64,000 nt of DNA, taken from Coix lacryma-jobi var. lacryma-jobi (Eukaryota; Streptophyta; Magnoliopsida; Poales; Poaceae). Below are positions 23,277-34,815 of the stretch, piece by piece (the stretch's first letter is position 1; each line of letters starts with the position of its first letter). The DNA lies in assembly GCA_009763385.1 (NCBI GenBank), contig CM019826.1:83709942-83773941 (forward strand). The letters are read 5' to 3'. The notes beneath the pieces were generated by a model. That model did no database searches. It worked only from the letters and a program-made list of their open reading frames with translations, and was not told where the DNA came from. A program made the position numbers and the translations under genes.

Positions 23277-24765
23277 TGGCTCAGCTGGCTTCGACGCTCG
23301 ACGACCTCGCCACCGAGGCCCTCGAGCCCAAGCGCCACGTTGGGAGCTTCGAGGTAGCAGAGCACACCAAGAAGATCCACCACGACCCAAGCTCATCTAG
23401 CGACAAGACTCTAACGATCAGCGCTACCCTCGACCCGAAATAGGAAGTCGTGCTCGTCGACTTCCTCTGTGCAAACGACGACATGTTTGCATGGAGTCCC
23501 TCGGACATGCCAGGCATACCGAGGGAAGTCACCGAGCACGCCTTGGAAATCCGGGCCGGGTCCAAACCGGTGAAACAACGCCTACGCCGCTTCGACGAGG
23601 AAAAGCGCAGGATCATCGGGGAGGAAGTGCACAAGCTTCTGGCGGCCGGATTCATCAAAGAGGTCCACCATCCCGAGTGGTTAGCAAATCCCGTGCTTGT
23701 AAAAAAGAAAAATGGAAAAATAAGGATGTGTGTAGATTACACCGGTTTAACTAAAACATGTCTAAAAGTTCCATTTCCTTTGCCACGCATTGATCAAATT
23801 GTAGACTCTACTGCGGCATGTGAAACTCTCTCATTCCTTGATGCTTATTCCGGTTACCACCAAATCAAGATGAAGAAATCCGATCAGCTCGCGACTTCCT
23901 TCATCACCCCTTTTGGCATGTTTTGTTACGTCACCATGCCCTTCGGCCTTCGAAACGTCGGGGCGACGTACCAGCGATGCATGCTTCACGTTTTTGAGGA
24001 ACATTTAGGTGAAACTGTCGAGGCCTACGTTGACGATATCGTAGTCAAATCCAAGAAAGTCGGCAACCTCATCAAGGATCTAAAATCGCGTTCGGATGCC
24101 TTCGAGCCAAGAACATCAAACTCAACCCCGAGAAATGTGTCTTTGGCGTGCCGCGTGGCATGCTCCTAGGATACATTGTGTCTCAGCGCGGTATCGAGGC
24201 CAACCCTGAGAAGGTCACGACCGTCACCAGGATGGGGCCGATCCGAGACTTGAAGGGCGTACAAAAGTTCACGGGCTGTCTCACCGCCCTCAGCCGCTTC
24301 ATCTCACAGCTAGGGGAGAAAGCTCTTCCCCTGTACCACCTCTTGAAGAAATCCAAGTGCTTCACGTGGACCGAGGAGGCCGAAGAGGCCCTCAGCAAAC
24401 TCAAAGGCATGCTGACCTCTGCTCCGATCCTCGTCCCACCTCGGCCCGCTACGCCAACCGAGCCACCCGAGCCACTCCTCCTCTATGTCGCCGCAACCAC
24501 CCAGGTGGTCAGCGCGGCCATAGTGGTCGAGAGGCAAGAGGAGGGACACGTGCTACTCGTCCAACGGCCGGTATACTTCGTCAGCGAGGTGCTGTCGGAG
24601 ACTAAAGTTCGCTACCCGCACATCCAAAAGCTGCTCTACGTAATCGTTCTTACGCGCCATAAGCTTCAGCACTACTTCCACCCTCAGCCACCCGGTCACC
24701 ATGGTGTCATCTTTCCCGCTGGGAGAGATCATCCAAAACTGGGAGGCAGCAGGAAGAATCGCTAA
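23277..24765 (+). pseudogene. Reverse transcriptase and first RNase H of element C
   Basis: After a linker (FEVAEHTKKIHHDPSSS and one stop at 23442) RT runs from about 23450 with FAWSPSDMPGIPREVTEHAL, KKKNGKIRMCVDYTGLTK, PFPLPRIDQIVDSTA, FLDAYSGYHQIKM and the catalytic AYVDDIVVKSKK (about 24025-24058). A frameshift near 24085-24150 moves the thumb and connection into another frame (GYIVSQRGIEANPEKV, FTGCLTALSRFIS). An RNase H-like region follows (LLLYVAATTQVVSAAIVVER, PVYFVSEVLSETKVRYP), in which the usual first Asp-containing motif reads LYVAAT, so catalytic residues appear lost, as is common for this degenerate domain. The enzyme copies the element RNA into DNA. Confidence 0.9.
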
Positions 24766-25429
24766 GTGGTCGGTCGAGCTCATGAGCGAAGCTATCACCT
24801 ACACGCCACGTAAGGCGATCAAATCTCAAGTGCTGGCAGATTTCGTCGCGGAGTGGACCAATACCCAGCTACCTCCAGTACAGATCCAATCCGAGCTTTG
24901 GACAATGTACTTTGACGGGTCTCTCATGAGGCCGGGAGCAGGCGCGGGCTTGCCCTTCGTCTCACCCCTCTGGGTACACATGCGCTACGTCATCCGCATC
25001 CACTTCACCGCCTCCAACAACGTTGCGGAGTACGAGGCTCTCATCAACGGCCTACGCATCGCCCTCGAGCTCTGGGTTCGGCGCCTCAATGCTCGGGGTG
25101 ATTCGCAGCTCATCATAGAACAGGTGATGAAGGCGTCAAGTTGCCACGATCCTAAAATGGAAGCCTACTGCAACGAGGTGCGCAAGCTGGAAGACAAATT
25201 CCACGACCTTGAGCTCAACCACATCGCTCGACACTACAACGAGGCCGCGGATGAGCTCGCCAAGATCGCGTCTACTCGAGGGACCGTTCCTCCTGACATC
25301 TTCTCGAGGGACCTTCTCGAGCCCTCCGTCAATCTGGGCTCGGGGGCGACGCTTCGACACCATCACCCGACCCCAATCCCTCGACCGACGCTGAGATCAT
25401 GGAGATCGAGGCACCTGCTCCTTCCTTGA
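24701..25429 (+). CDS. Second (archaeal-type) RNase H domain of element C
   Basis: The frame shows SQVLADFVAEWT, then ELWTMYFDGSLMRPGAGAG, ASNNVAEYEALINGLRIALE, RGDSQLIIEQV and ARHYNEAADELAKIAS. These carry the D-E-D pattern (Asp in YFDGS, Glu in AEYEAL, Asp in RGDSQ) and the later Asp of the RNase HI fold. A second RNase H after the ordinary one is a marker of the Tat lineage. A frameshift near 25340 passes into the integrase linker (MEIEAPAPSLSHPQDWRTPY). Catalytic residues seem intact here, in contrast with the first RNase H. Confidence 0.88.
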   Translation: MVSSFPLGEIIQNWEAAGRIAKWSVELMSEAITYTPRKAIKSQVLADFVAEWTNTQLPPVQIQSELWTMYFDGSLMRPGAGAGLPFVSPLWVHMRYVIRIHFTASNNVAEYEALINGLRIALELWVRRLNARGDSQLIIEQVMKASSCHDPKMEAYCNEVRKLEDKFHDLELNHIARHYNEAADELAKIASTRGTVPPDIFSRDLLEPSVNLGSGATLRHHHPTPIPRPTLRSWRSRHLLLP

Positions 25430-26676
25430 GCCACCCGCAAGACTGGCGAACTCCCTACCTTGACTGGCTGACTCGAGGGGAACTGCCGGAAGACCGGATC
25501 GAAGCCCACCGGATCACTCGACGGGCCAAAATCTACGTCATCTACGGCGACAGCAAGGAGTTGTACCGGCGAAGCCCATCAAGGATACTCCAGCGCCGCA
25601 TCACCATCGAAGAAGGCAAAATCCTCCTCGAGGACATCCACTCGGGGGCTTGCGGCCACCACGCGGCACCAAGGACCCTCGTCGGCAACGCATTCCGGCA
25701 AGGATTCTACTGGCCAACCGCCGTCTACGACGCCACCAATATCGTGCGCTCCTGCAAAGGGTGCCAGTTCTACGCCAAGCAAACGCACCTTCCAGCGCAC
25801 GCCTGCAGATGACCCCATCATGATCCCCATCACCTAGTCGTTCGTGGTCTAGGGGCTCGACCTTGTGGGACCTCTCTAGAGGACAACCGGAGGCTACACA
25901 CACGTGCTCGTGGCTATCGACAAGTTCACCAAGTGGATCGAGGCCTGGCCCATCGGCAACATCCGCTCCGAGCGAGCGGTCAAGTTCTTCACCGACATCA
26001 TCCATCGCTTTGGGATCTCGAACGTCATCATCACCGACAACGGCACACAGTTCACTGGCAAGAAGTTCTTGGATTTCTGTGACCATCATCATATCCGTGT
26101 GAATTGGTCTGCAGTTCCCCATCCTCGAACCAATGGCCAGGTCTAACGTGCCAACGGTATGATTCTCCAAAGACTCAAACCAAGGATCTACAATCAGCTA
26201 AAGAAGTTTGGGAAGAAGTGGGCTGCAGAGCTACCCTCGGTCCTATGGAGCCTTAGGACAAAGCCTAGTCGAGCCACAGGGTTCACCCCATTCTTCTTGG
26301 TCTATGGGTCCGAGGCTATCCTCCCCACTGACCTCGAGTATGGATCCCCTCGCCTGAAAGCTTATAACGAACAGTTGAACGAAGGGCCCTTGCAAACGCC
26401 ATCGACCAGCTCGAGGAAGTCCGGGACATGGCCCTCCTCCACTCCACGAGGTACCAACAGACGCTTCGACGCTACCACGACAAGAACGTCTGCAAGAGGG
26501 ATCTCCAAGTTGGCGACCTCGTACTCCGTCGATGGCAGAGCAACGTGGGGCGTCACAAACTAACTCCACCTTGGGAAGGACCATACACCGTAGCTAAAGT
26601 ACTAAAGCCAAACGACAAGGGCAAAATCTTCACCAACGCTTGGAACATCGAACAACTACATCACTCCTACCCCTAA
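25399..26676 (+). pseudogene. Integrase of element C, catalytic Glu codon replaced by a stop
   Basis: The zinc-binding part (HSGACGHHAAPRTLVG ... RSCKGCQFYAKQ) lies at about 25645-25790. The core shows DLVGPL, VLVAIDKFTKWIEAWP (first Asp), IITDNGTQFTGKKF (second Asp) and HPRTNGQV, then TAA at 26144, where relatives have the catalytic Glu (NGQVERAN). The frame resumes with MILQRLKPRIYNQLKKFG and FTPFFLVYGSEAILP, shifts near 26400, and ends with a GPY-type module (LTPPWEGPYTVAKVLK) and WNIEQLHHSYP, stop at 26676. Two other stops occur near 25810-25870. The enzyme would insert the DNA copy into the genome, but this one cannot act as read. Confidence 0.9.
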
Positions 26677-27677
26677 GGCCTTGAGGCCTTGTACATTTCT
26701 CGTATCTTGTACAAACATCACATCATGAATGAATAAAAGCTCTCGATTCCAAATACTTTATTTCGTTCAAAACAAAGGTAGCCTTGACCCTGTCCAACCA
26801 GAGTCAAGACTCCCTCGGGGGCTAACAGGGGGGTAACCCCCTAAGTTCCTAAAAAAATCGTATGTTTTTTCGAAAACTTGATGTTGCTTTATCTCTCTAC
26901 GCCTCGAACGCGCTCCGCGACTGAGTAGAAAACACCTCGAGCTCCCTAAGGGCAGAGGAACGTCGAGACGGGAGCTTGCCTACGCCCCTGGGCTACGGAA
27001 CCTCCACTCACTTCCCCCTTGAAGGACTCGAGCCTGTGTCGAAAACTTAGTCAAAGCAAAACTCGGGCAGAGAAAAATAAAGAAACTCGAGCTTAAAAAA
27101 TGATGAACCTCGAGGCAACGTCATCTCGAGCATTCGCAGCAAGTGTTTTCAGGCCACGAAGGGCCACAACATCACAAAACACTAACTAGTTACATGGGCC
27201 TTCTTGCCCAGATACGGCTCGCAGGCTTCAAGCTTTGGCGCTTCCTTGACCACCACCGTCTGGGTCGTCTTCAGCAACGTCGAGGCCATAGTCCGTCAAG
27301 TCGTCAACATCGCCTTCGACGCCGGGGGCGGGGGGGAAGGACCTCAGGCTCGAATAGCTTCGCAAGCACCGCCCCAGGCTTCGTCTTCGGCGACAATGGC
27401 AAGGTGTCGCTCCTCGTTCTGTCATCAGTCTGCTGATGTCGGAGACAAAGCCTTCAGAGACCAGCTCCATGTCGTAGATGTAGCCGGAGCGGACCACAAC
27501 CATCGCCCGCTTCACGCCGAGGTGGAGCGCGTCTTTGACGCGGTCCCTCAGGAAAACATCAAAGATGGCTGAGCTGGTCGACGAGGCAGTTCCCCCGCAA
27601 CCTCGTCGTCAACCTTGTTCGCCGGGCCAACGCCCAGATGGCACCAAGACCGTTATGGCCCCTCAGGAGCTGGTTGG
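26677..27677. other. No gene seen; 3' region downstream of integrase
   Basis: The stretch between the integrase stop and the end of the minus-strand accessory gene holds GAATGAATAAAAGC (26727-26740), a possible polyadenylation signal for the plus-strand transcript, and then sequence with no convincing frame. It is probably the shared 3' untranslated region of the two convergent genes. Confidence 0.5.
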
Positions 27678-30600
27678 TCATGGCTGCCTCAGCCGAAGCC
27701 CCTCTTGAAGCATCAAGTTAGCCTTTTTCGCGGCTGACAGATCCTCCTCGAGCCTGGAAAGTAGAATAGAAGTTAGCCACGGCTAGCGACGTCTCAGGGT
27801 CGGAAGAGTCAAAAAAAAAAACAAAACCTCACCAAACGCCAATGGGTTTGAAGGGCCGTTTTGGTCCTCCACTCGGCGCACCCTTCTCCGCGTGGCTCAG
27901 GGCACGGGCCGCATCCGTCGCCTCGACACGCAGCTCCTCTATCTTCTTGCCAGCGGACATGAGGGCGAGATCCTTCTCGATGAGGGCCGCTCTCGTCGTC
28001 TCCAGCTTGGCGAGCAGGTCCCGGACCCGCGTCCTCCCCTCCCCCACCAAGATGTTGAGGGTGTCACAGGCGCTGGAGAGGCGGCGCACACTCATCCTCG
28101 AGGTTCTTGATCCGACCCTCGGCCCTCCAAGCTTTACCCTCGAGGTCGGAAAACCTGCTCGAGCTCGAGGTAAGGTCCTCGAGGGCCTTCGCTTCCTTGG
28201 CCTTCGCCTTCGCGGCCTCCTCTTTGGCCTTCGCCACTTTCTCCTTCATCGCCGCGCGGCCTCCTCCTTGGCCTTCCTCGCCTCTTCTCGCCTTGAGCCA
28301 AGGCTCTGCGCGGCCGACCGGCCTTGATTTGGCGAACCACCTCCTCTCGATCGCCCTGCGTCACATGGAGGAAGTAGGACTTTGAGTGCGACAGCCCTCC
28401 TCAAGTCCTCCAAAAAAAGGCGAACAATCAGTCGCCGAACCCAAGAAAGAAGACAAAGAAAATGCATCTAGAGGCTACTCACCGACAGGCATCACCTGAA
28501 GTCTTCGGTAATGACCCTCGCAGGCCATCTTCAAAGATTGCGCCATCCACGAGCGGAAAATTTCCATGTCCTCCAACGCGTCAAGCTCGGCGGGGTCGTC
28601 CAACACGAGGGAAGGGCCGATCGGATCTTGAGGGTCCCGAAGCGAGAACGCGCTCCTGGCCCCAGTGCGGAAGGCACGTGGTAATCCTGTCGCACACCTC
28701 GCCCCGGATGGCTCTCCGCTGACTCGCGCGGAGCCGCCTGCTGCTCTACACCGGTCGGCCAGGGTGAAGTACGGCATAGAGCTACGGCCCCCCGAGGGCC
28801 CAGCTCGGGGGCTAAACCACCTCGACGTGTCAGGAACGCCTCGAGTGCCCGACGCCCCGGCTAGCACAAGGGCCTTGCCCGCCTCTTGCCGGCACCGCGT
28901 CGAGGAGCTCGGGATCGCCACCTCCCCTTGTGGCTGGCTGGCCTCGGTACCCGCCATCTCCACATCCTCCAGCCGGCTCAAAGCTGACTGGTCTCCGTCT
29001 TGCTGACGATGGGGCAAGACAGAAGCCTCCGCCGCTTCTGGCACAACGATCGGCTGCGGCGGCGGGTGGCTAAGGGCCGACGTGGCCTCCTGCTGTTCCT
29101 GTTGCTTGCTGTGTTGTGCTGTGTTTGTTGTTGTTGCTGGTGCTGTGCTGCTCCTGCAGCCGCAGCTCTTGCCGCTGCTCCTCCCGCCTCCCTCTTCTTC
29201 CGCTCCGCCTCATGAAGCCCCGTGGGCCACACCTCGACCCTTGGGGCTAGGTGGTGTCGACCCACCCCTCGAGGGTCAACCCCGCTGAAAACACCGGCGG
29301 GCAATGGCCGGCGCCGCCTCCTTGACCTCGACGGTCGATTGGGGCGGACTCCGATCCCGCCCCCGGGGCCTCGGGGGTTGCCTCTCGGGTCGAGGGACGG
29401 GACCCTCGGCCTGGCTCAAGGTGAAGCCCGTCAACGCCAGGGCTTGGGGGGCAACGGCCTTGGGGGCCTGGGTCGGGGCAGCGTTGCCATCGGTGCTTGG
29501 CCTCGGGGAGATGTGCCAGCGATCAAAGCAGCACCCGTTTGCTTGCCCCGAGCCATGGCCTCCCGGGCCGCCGCGGCCCAAGCCTGTGCGTGAGGGGGCA
29601 GGAGAACCCCACCTCTGGCCGAATCCATTGACATCTTGGTAGCCACCTCCACCTTGAGTTCTTAGCAGGGGCAAGGTCTGCCGGCCCCACCTGACGCTTC
29701 GCCCTAAGACCCCCAAAAACGGACAAATCACGTGACTATCGAATCAGGTCACGAGGATAAGGGAAAAAGGGGAGCTTGAGGTGCGAATACCTACCCCCTG
29801 GGAAGGGTGACCTTCTTCTCAGGGTCTCCTGACTCACTCGGGGGCTTCGGAGCCGCCCCCCCACCAAGGCTCCACTCAGATCCGGAGCCCCCGGTCTGAG
29901 ACCAAGGGCGTGCATTGCCCCGAGAACGGCTCCCCAGGGTCTTCTCGAGGCGCTCCCTCACTCGAAGGAGGCACCATTTGCTACTCGAGGCCTTGGTCGA
30001 GGGTGGCGATGAACTACGTTGGCCTTGTATCGAGGGCCGAGCTCTGCACCACTGGACGGCTGCCGAGACGACGAGCCGCCCTGCTCCTTCTCTTCGGCCG
30101 CTCTAGGACGTCCTCCTGCGCAGGTCGAACGTCAGCTCGAAGACTGGGGCCCAGTATACGACTGAGACGTGTGTCTATCCATCATCATCGTCATCCTCAT
30201 CGTCTTCGTCCTCTTCAGGCGAGGACTCCTCCATCGACGACTCTCCTCTAGGCGACCTATTACGCCTCGCCTCACCCGATGTGTTCACGCTGTTGGCACG
30301 AGAGGTTCTTCCTTTTTTCCTTCCTTTCTTTGTGTCTTTCTTCTCCTTATCTCATTGAGCATCAAGGCGCCTCACCTATCGGTCGGCGGCGTCCTCTTTC
30401 ACTAGGGGCGTCAAGGTCCGGTAGTTGATTCTCCCCTGCGTGGGAGTATATGGAGTAAAAAGCAAGGACAAAGAAGGATGGAAAAGAAGACAAAATCCGA
30501 AGGGCATAGCACGAGGTGCCTCACCAAGTCAAGGGACCCTCGTCTGGCAGCATAAGGATGGGCATGACATCCTTCGGGTCGAAGGAACCGGAGACTGCTC

Positions 30601-31463
30601 CCCTCACCCTCGACGCACACTCCGCCCCAGGTAAAACTTCCCCGGACATCTGGCTCGCCTTAAGTAGCTCTGGCGCGACAGGGGCCAACCATCCGTCCAG
30701 TCGCAAGGGGGGAGCCATCAGGGGAAGGCACCCTCCATCGCTGGAAGGCCCAGACGACCATCGCCGCCGTCAGCCCCGCCACAGCGAAGCTTCTCATCGC
30801 GTCCACGAGCAGCTTCAGCCGCGGCTGCCGGCCTGCCGCGATGCCGTACGACCAATGAATCGGACGCTCCGAGAGGAGGCGCCCGGTTGTACTCGGGGAA
30901 GTAAGTACCTCTGTCATTATGAAGGTAAAAACATTGAGAGTCCCAATGGGCATGATTGGTTGTTAGCCCTGTAGGGATGTACTCGCGTGGCAACCTCCGA
31001 CTTGCCGGTCTTCAACGAGAAGTTTAGACAGCTGGCACGCACGACTTCCTCACACCTTTACCCCCGGGGGCATTGAAGTGCCCGCACTGAGAAGAGATGG
31101 AGCCACGCTCTAGTGTGGCTCCATCCCCAGGTATCCTTCACAGACCACCGCAAAGATGGCGGCCTCGGAGATCGCGTTGGGCGAGAGATTGTGAAGCTCG
31201 ACATCATAATGGTGGAGGAGCCCCCGCCTAAATTGGCTCGGGGCGAGACCTGAGCCCCAGCCGGTGGAATTTCAGGAAGCTCACGAGCGTAGCACGCCGA
31301 CGGGTTCGGCTCCCGACGACTGCGGCGGCACCTTCCACTCCGGCTCTTTCCCAGAAGTGACGGGGCGGAGGAGCCCCGCAGCGACCAACTCCTTCAGCTT
31401 CTCCACGTCACTATCGACGGACGCCACTCGGCGGTGGCGCCACTGTCGCCATCGCTGCAACAC
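27678..31463 (-). pseudogene. Antisense accessory gene of element C (PF04195-like plus coiled coil), with introns
   Basis: Read on the minus strand from the right, the N-terminal part has SDVEKLKELVAAGLLRPV (about 31400), ELHNLSPNAISEAAIF (about 31200) and VCEGYLGMEPH, then a stop where relatives have Trp. FYLHNDRGTYFPEYN follows at about 30940. These match, by memory, the 'putative gypsy type transposon' domain. The middle is low-complexity and basic with a Gln-rich run near 29130. The C-terminal half is a coiled coil (TRVRDLLAKLETTRAALIEK; KVAKAKEEAAKAKAKEAKAL). Introns are visible: donor CTGTCG|GTGAGT near 28483, and an intron 27832-27754 (GTTTG|GTGAGG to TTTCCAG), after which LEEDLSAAKKANLMLQEG continues the coil to a stop at 27678. 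Several frameshifts are present. Function is unknown. Antisense genes in this position are known in Tat-lineage elements. Confidence 0.7.
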
Positions 31464-32833
31464 GGATTTGCTCGGTGGACGGGCGCCGGGGAGATTCCCA
31501 ATTTCTCCTCCCCCTCTTTTTCTCTCTCTATCCCTCGCAGACGAAACGAGTCCGCGCTCGAGCTTCAGACGGCGGCAGGAGGGAAGAAAGCAGGGAAGGG
31601 GAACGGCTCACCTGACCCCTCGCATTTATAAGGAAGGGTGCAACGGGCAAAATCGACGGTGACTGCCGACAAAAAGGTAACGTCCCGCATTTAATGCGTT
31701 CACCTAATCGCTCCACGGAGCACGACACAGGTACACGCGACATCCCCTCCATTTCTTTTTGCTGCATGGGCCTGCCATGATCGTCGCTTCGCAACAGTGC
31801 TCGCCTAAAAAGACGCGCCCAACGGGTGGAAAGAACCGTCTCCACGAAGGATCCTTCCACGAGCAGTAAAAACGGGCTCCGGCCCATACTAAAATCTCGA
31901 GGTCACGAAGGCTGACCCTCGAAAGGTTCGAAACGCTGGCCTCGAGTAACCGAGTCAGGGACGCACAAGGGGAGCTCACTCGAAGCCTAGCTCGAGAACG
32001 AACTCTCGAGACCCCTTCACGTGTATCCAAGGCAAGACAAATGAGTCGTCTCGGAATCTCTTCGATGAGAGGCACCGAGCCGCCAACTCCTATCGAATGG
32101 AGCCGGTATCCGGGCGACCGCGCGTCTTGCTATAATGAGACCGCCTTCGGGCCACAAGTCGACCCCTATTGAACGGAGCACGAGCTCTCACTTGGATTCC
32201 CCTATTACCAGCTCACTGAGGACATCAAGACTCCACCCTATTGAGGGTAGTACGACGCTCTTCACCTCGCACCCGATCGAAAGGACTTGCGAGAAGGACG
32301 CCAGAGCTAGCAATGCCCTAAGCCACATGAGGCTCAGGGGCTCGTCTACGCCCGACAACCCTCGACGAAAAAGGGTCAAACTCACTCACAGGCTCGTCTA
32401 CGCCGGCAACCCTCGACGAAAGAAGGTCGAATCCACGCGGGCTCGACTACACCCGGCACTCCCTCGACAACTCGGGACTCATCGCAAGTAAGTACCATCG
32501 TTCGATTCAAATTAACTTAATCTTGCATGAGCATCAATTACGTTCGATTGCGCATACATCAAACCACACAAGGTAAAAAAGTCCTCGAAGGAGTCTTACC
32601 CATTCCTTCGAGGGCCTCGGGGCTACCTCCGCGGGAACGCTCGCGTGTTCCCCACGGAAAAGTCACGAGTCACCATTCTCCCTCGATTGCTAACCGTCGG
32701 CTCGAATGCCAGCACTCAAGTCAGGCTCGGGGGCTACCCCCGCAGGGAACCCCGCAGAGAAGTTTTGGAGTACCTTACGCTCTCATGACCCCCAGCTCGA
32801 GTGCCAGCACTCGAGCAGGGGCTCAGGGGCTAC
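31464..32833. repeat. Spacer before 3' LTR with short tandem repeats and polypurine tract
   Basis: No gene is supported, apart from a possible 5' end of the antisense gene near 31464-31900. From about 32335 to 32475 a unit reading GGCTCGTCTACGCCCGACAA, CCCTCGACGAAAAAGGGTC repeats three times with small changes. From about 32695 to 32830 two diverged copies of CTCGAATGCCAGCACTCAAG ... GGGGCTACCCC or GGGGCTAC occur. The purine-rich GCAGGGGCTCAGGGGCTAC directly before the 3' LTR (32834) is the likely plus-strand primer region. Confidence 0.6.
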
Positions 32834-34379
32834 TGTCGATTACATGGAAAAGGGGTACCCCAAAACCTCCGCTTCGAGAAAACTAATCCACGGCAAAGCT
32901 AACAGTCACCCTTCAATCACGACTCCCAAACTGGCCCAAGTATCAATCCATGATGGGCCAGCCCAGGAGCGAAACCTCAGCGGCTCACCAAGCGCACGAG
33001 GAGTCCCTCCTTAAGACCGTGCCAACGTCTGCTCGAGGCATGGCGACGGAAACTTCCTGAGCGAACAGGGCAGCCCTCGACCGCCTCGTCGTGTGACCCC
33101 CTCATTCCGCCAGCACCCCTCGAGGGGTCCTCTCCCGAGCACTCCTAAGGCAGGCCTCGACCGCCTCGCCACACATCCCACGGGGGAGCATTCCCGGAGC
33201 ACCCTTCGATTACGGAATCCTTCCGAGCGAAGGAAACAGGCCTCAACCGCCTCTCCACAAACCACCTCATAACAACCTCTTGTACGATCCACGGAAGCAT
33301 TGAATGCGATCTACCTGCTCCAGTCAAACTCGTATGGCTACAACGTACACCGCAGTGGGTCGTACCCCGGTTAAATCAACTTTAACCGCTCATACCCAGG
33401 AAAAAGCATGACGTGCAGCGCAGTGTGTCACGCCGTGCACTGTGCCTTGTTAGGCGCCTCCTCGAGGCCCGTTCGTCAACGCTTTTCCCACGATTCCCGG
33501 GGCTCGCCCCACCCGCGTAGGCTTCGACTGCCTCGCGTCTCCTCGAGGCACCCCTCGAATGCCCTCCTGTACAGCTTCAGAAGCATTTAATACACCTACC
33601 TACCCCTGTCCAACCACATGGGCATGGTGAGACGCCACAGCGGGTCGTACCCCAGGTCAAATCAAACTTTACCGCCCATATCCGGGAAAGGGGGGGACTC
33701 GTACGACACTGTTGCGTCACGCTGCGCACTGTACCTCGTCAGGCATCCCTCGAGGCCCGTTCGTCAACGCGTTCCGCGTAACCCGGGGCTCGACCCTATT
33801 CGCCTAGGGCACGAAACCACCCTCGTGGAAGCCTCAACCGCCTCGACCACCCCCTCGAGCGTGACTACGCCCGAGCCGATCACCACTCCAACAACTCTGA
33901 CGCGACGTCTCTACGCGCGCCCACGCATGGGCTTCGTCCTTTACCGACATCATCAGACATGACACCACAAGGCCGAGCACGTCGCTACAGCGGCGCCGAC
34001 ATGACCCGCAACGTCATTGCAACATCAATGACAACGTCATAGCCTACGATAGCCCTAAAACTCATGTAACCCTAAGCCTCCCTTCGCCTATAAAAGGAGA
34101 CGCTAGGGCTTAGACAGAAAAAGGGCCGGCAAGCTAGCACCCAAGCATACAGCTTCCGCCACCGCCTAGCTAGGAATCTAGAGCTCAGTTCTCTAGTTCT
34201 AGCTTCCTTCTTCTCCACACCCCCCGTTCCCTCGCTCGCGCTTTGTATCCAACCCTGTACAGCACCTCGGTGCAAGATATACAAAACTCTCTCCCCCCGT
34301 TGGACGTAGGGCCTTCCTTTGACCGAACCAGGAAAAACCGTCCGTGTTCTTCTTGCATCACCATCCGATAGGAGCACAA
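32834..34379 (+). repeat. 3' LTR of element C (3' end truncated)
   Basis: It starts TGTCGATTACATGG after the purine-rich tract and repeats the 5' LTR from 33012 onward, including the TATA box at 34089-34096. It stops at GATAGGAGCACAA (34379), where LTR fragment X begins. The missing end is the part that reads CTCGTCGGTGTAGACCCCCG ... CCGACA in the 5' LTR. Differences from the 5' LTR are mostly one-base indels plus scattered substitutions. Confidence 0.88.
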
Positions 34380-34815
34380 TGTGACACCCTGAAATGCTTT
34401 TGGGAAAATAGAGTTTAATATGATCTTATTTATTTATTTTTATGAAACATATAGGTTAAATAATTATTTTTGGGAATTAATAAATTAAGTTAGAGCTAGA
34501 AACATTCGCCTGTTTGCATTCATGCTGGAGCATAATTTGTTTGAGTGTAGGAATAGTGCTATGTGTTTGAATTCCAAATTTGATTGATCAAATTTGACAA
34601 GTTTTCACACAAAGCAAATGACCTTTCTTTTTGCCCTTCCCCTTCTCTCACTCTTTTGGCCCAGCCTGAAGAGCCAGCCCCCCGGGGCCCGCGACCGCTC
34701 TGCACACCTCCCCTCCTCGCGATATGTGCCGCAGGCCTCGGCCTGCATCGACCGCTCCCGCTCCGCGCCCCCACGCTTCCCTACCTCGTTCCTTCCCCAC
34801 CCCCGCGCAACCTGC
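34380..34815 (+). mobile_element. LTR fragment X (5' head of a gypsy LTR)
   Basis: It begins TGTGACACCCTGAAATGC, like the heads of the Tekay-like LTRs in this window, and passes from AT-rich into a GC-rich block (34670-34815) as those LTRs do. It is cut after 436 bp by the 5' LTR of element Y. It is inserted in the 3' LTR of C. A loose similarity to LTR W (a GCATTCATGC phrase about 140 bp in) suggests a related family. Confidence 0.65.

Larger units (their letters stand above)
14254..34379 (+). mobile_element. Tat-lineage Ty3/gypsy LTR retrotransposon C
   Basis: Two LTR copies (14254-15679 and 32834-34379) flank gag, protease, RT/RNase H, a second RNase H and integrase on the plus strand, and an accessory gene on the minus strand between integrase and the 3' LTR. 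The second RNase H plus the antisense accessory gene is the layout of the Tat lineage. About 20.1 kb lie in the window, or about 15.8 kb without the nested solo LTR A. The 5' LTR lacks its first 180 bp, because the CACTA element is inserted there. The 3' LTR lacks its last 75 or so bases where LTR fragment X begins. The genes contain several stops and frameshifts, so the copy looks non-autonomous. Confidence 0.9.

Noticed and set aside
29085..29165. Plus-strand Cys/Leu/Val-rich frame (CCVCCCCWCC)
   Set aside because: It is the shadow of a Gln/Ala-rich low-complexity segment in the minus-strand accessory gene.
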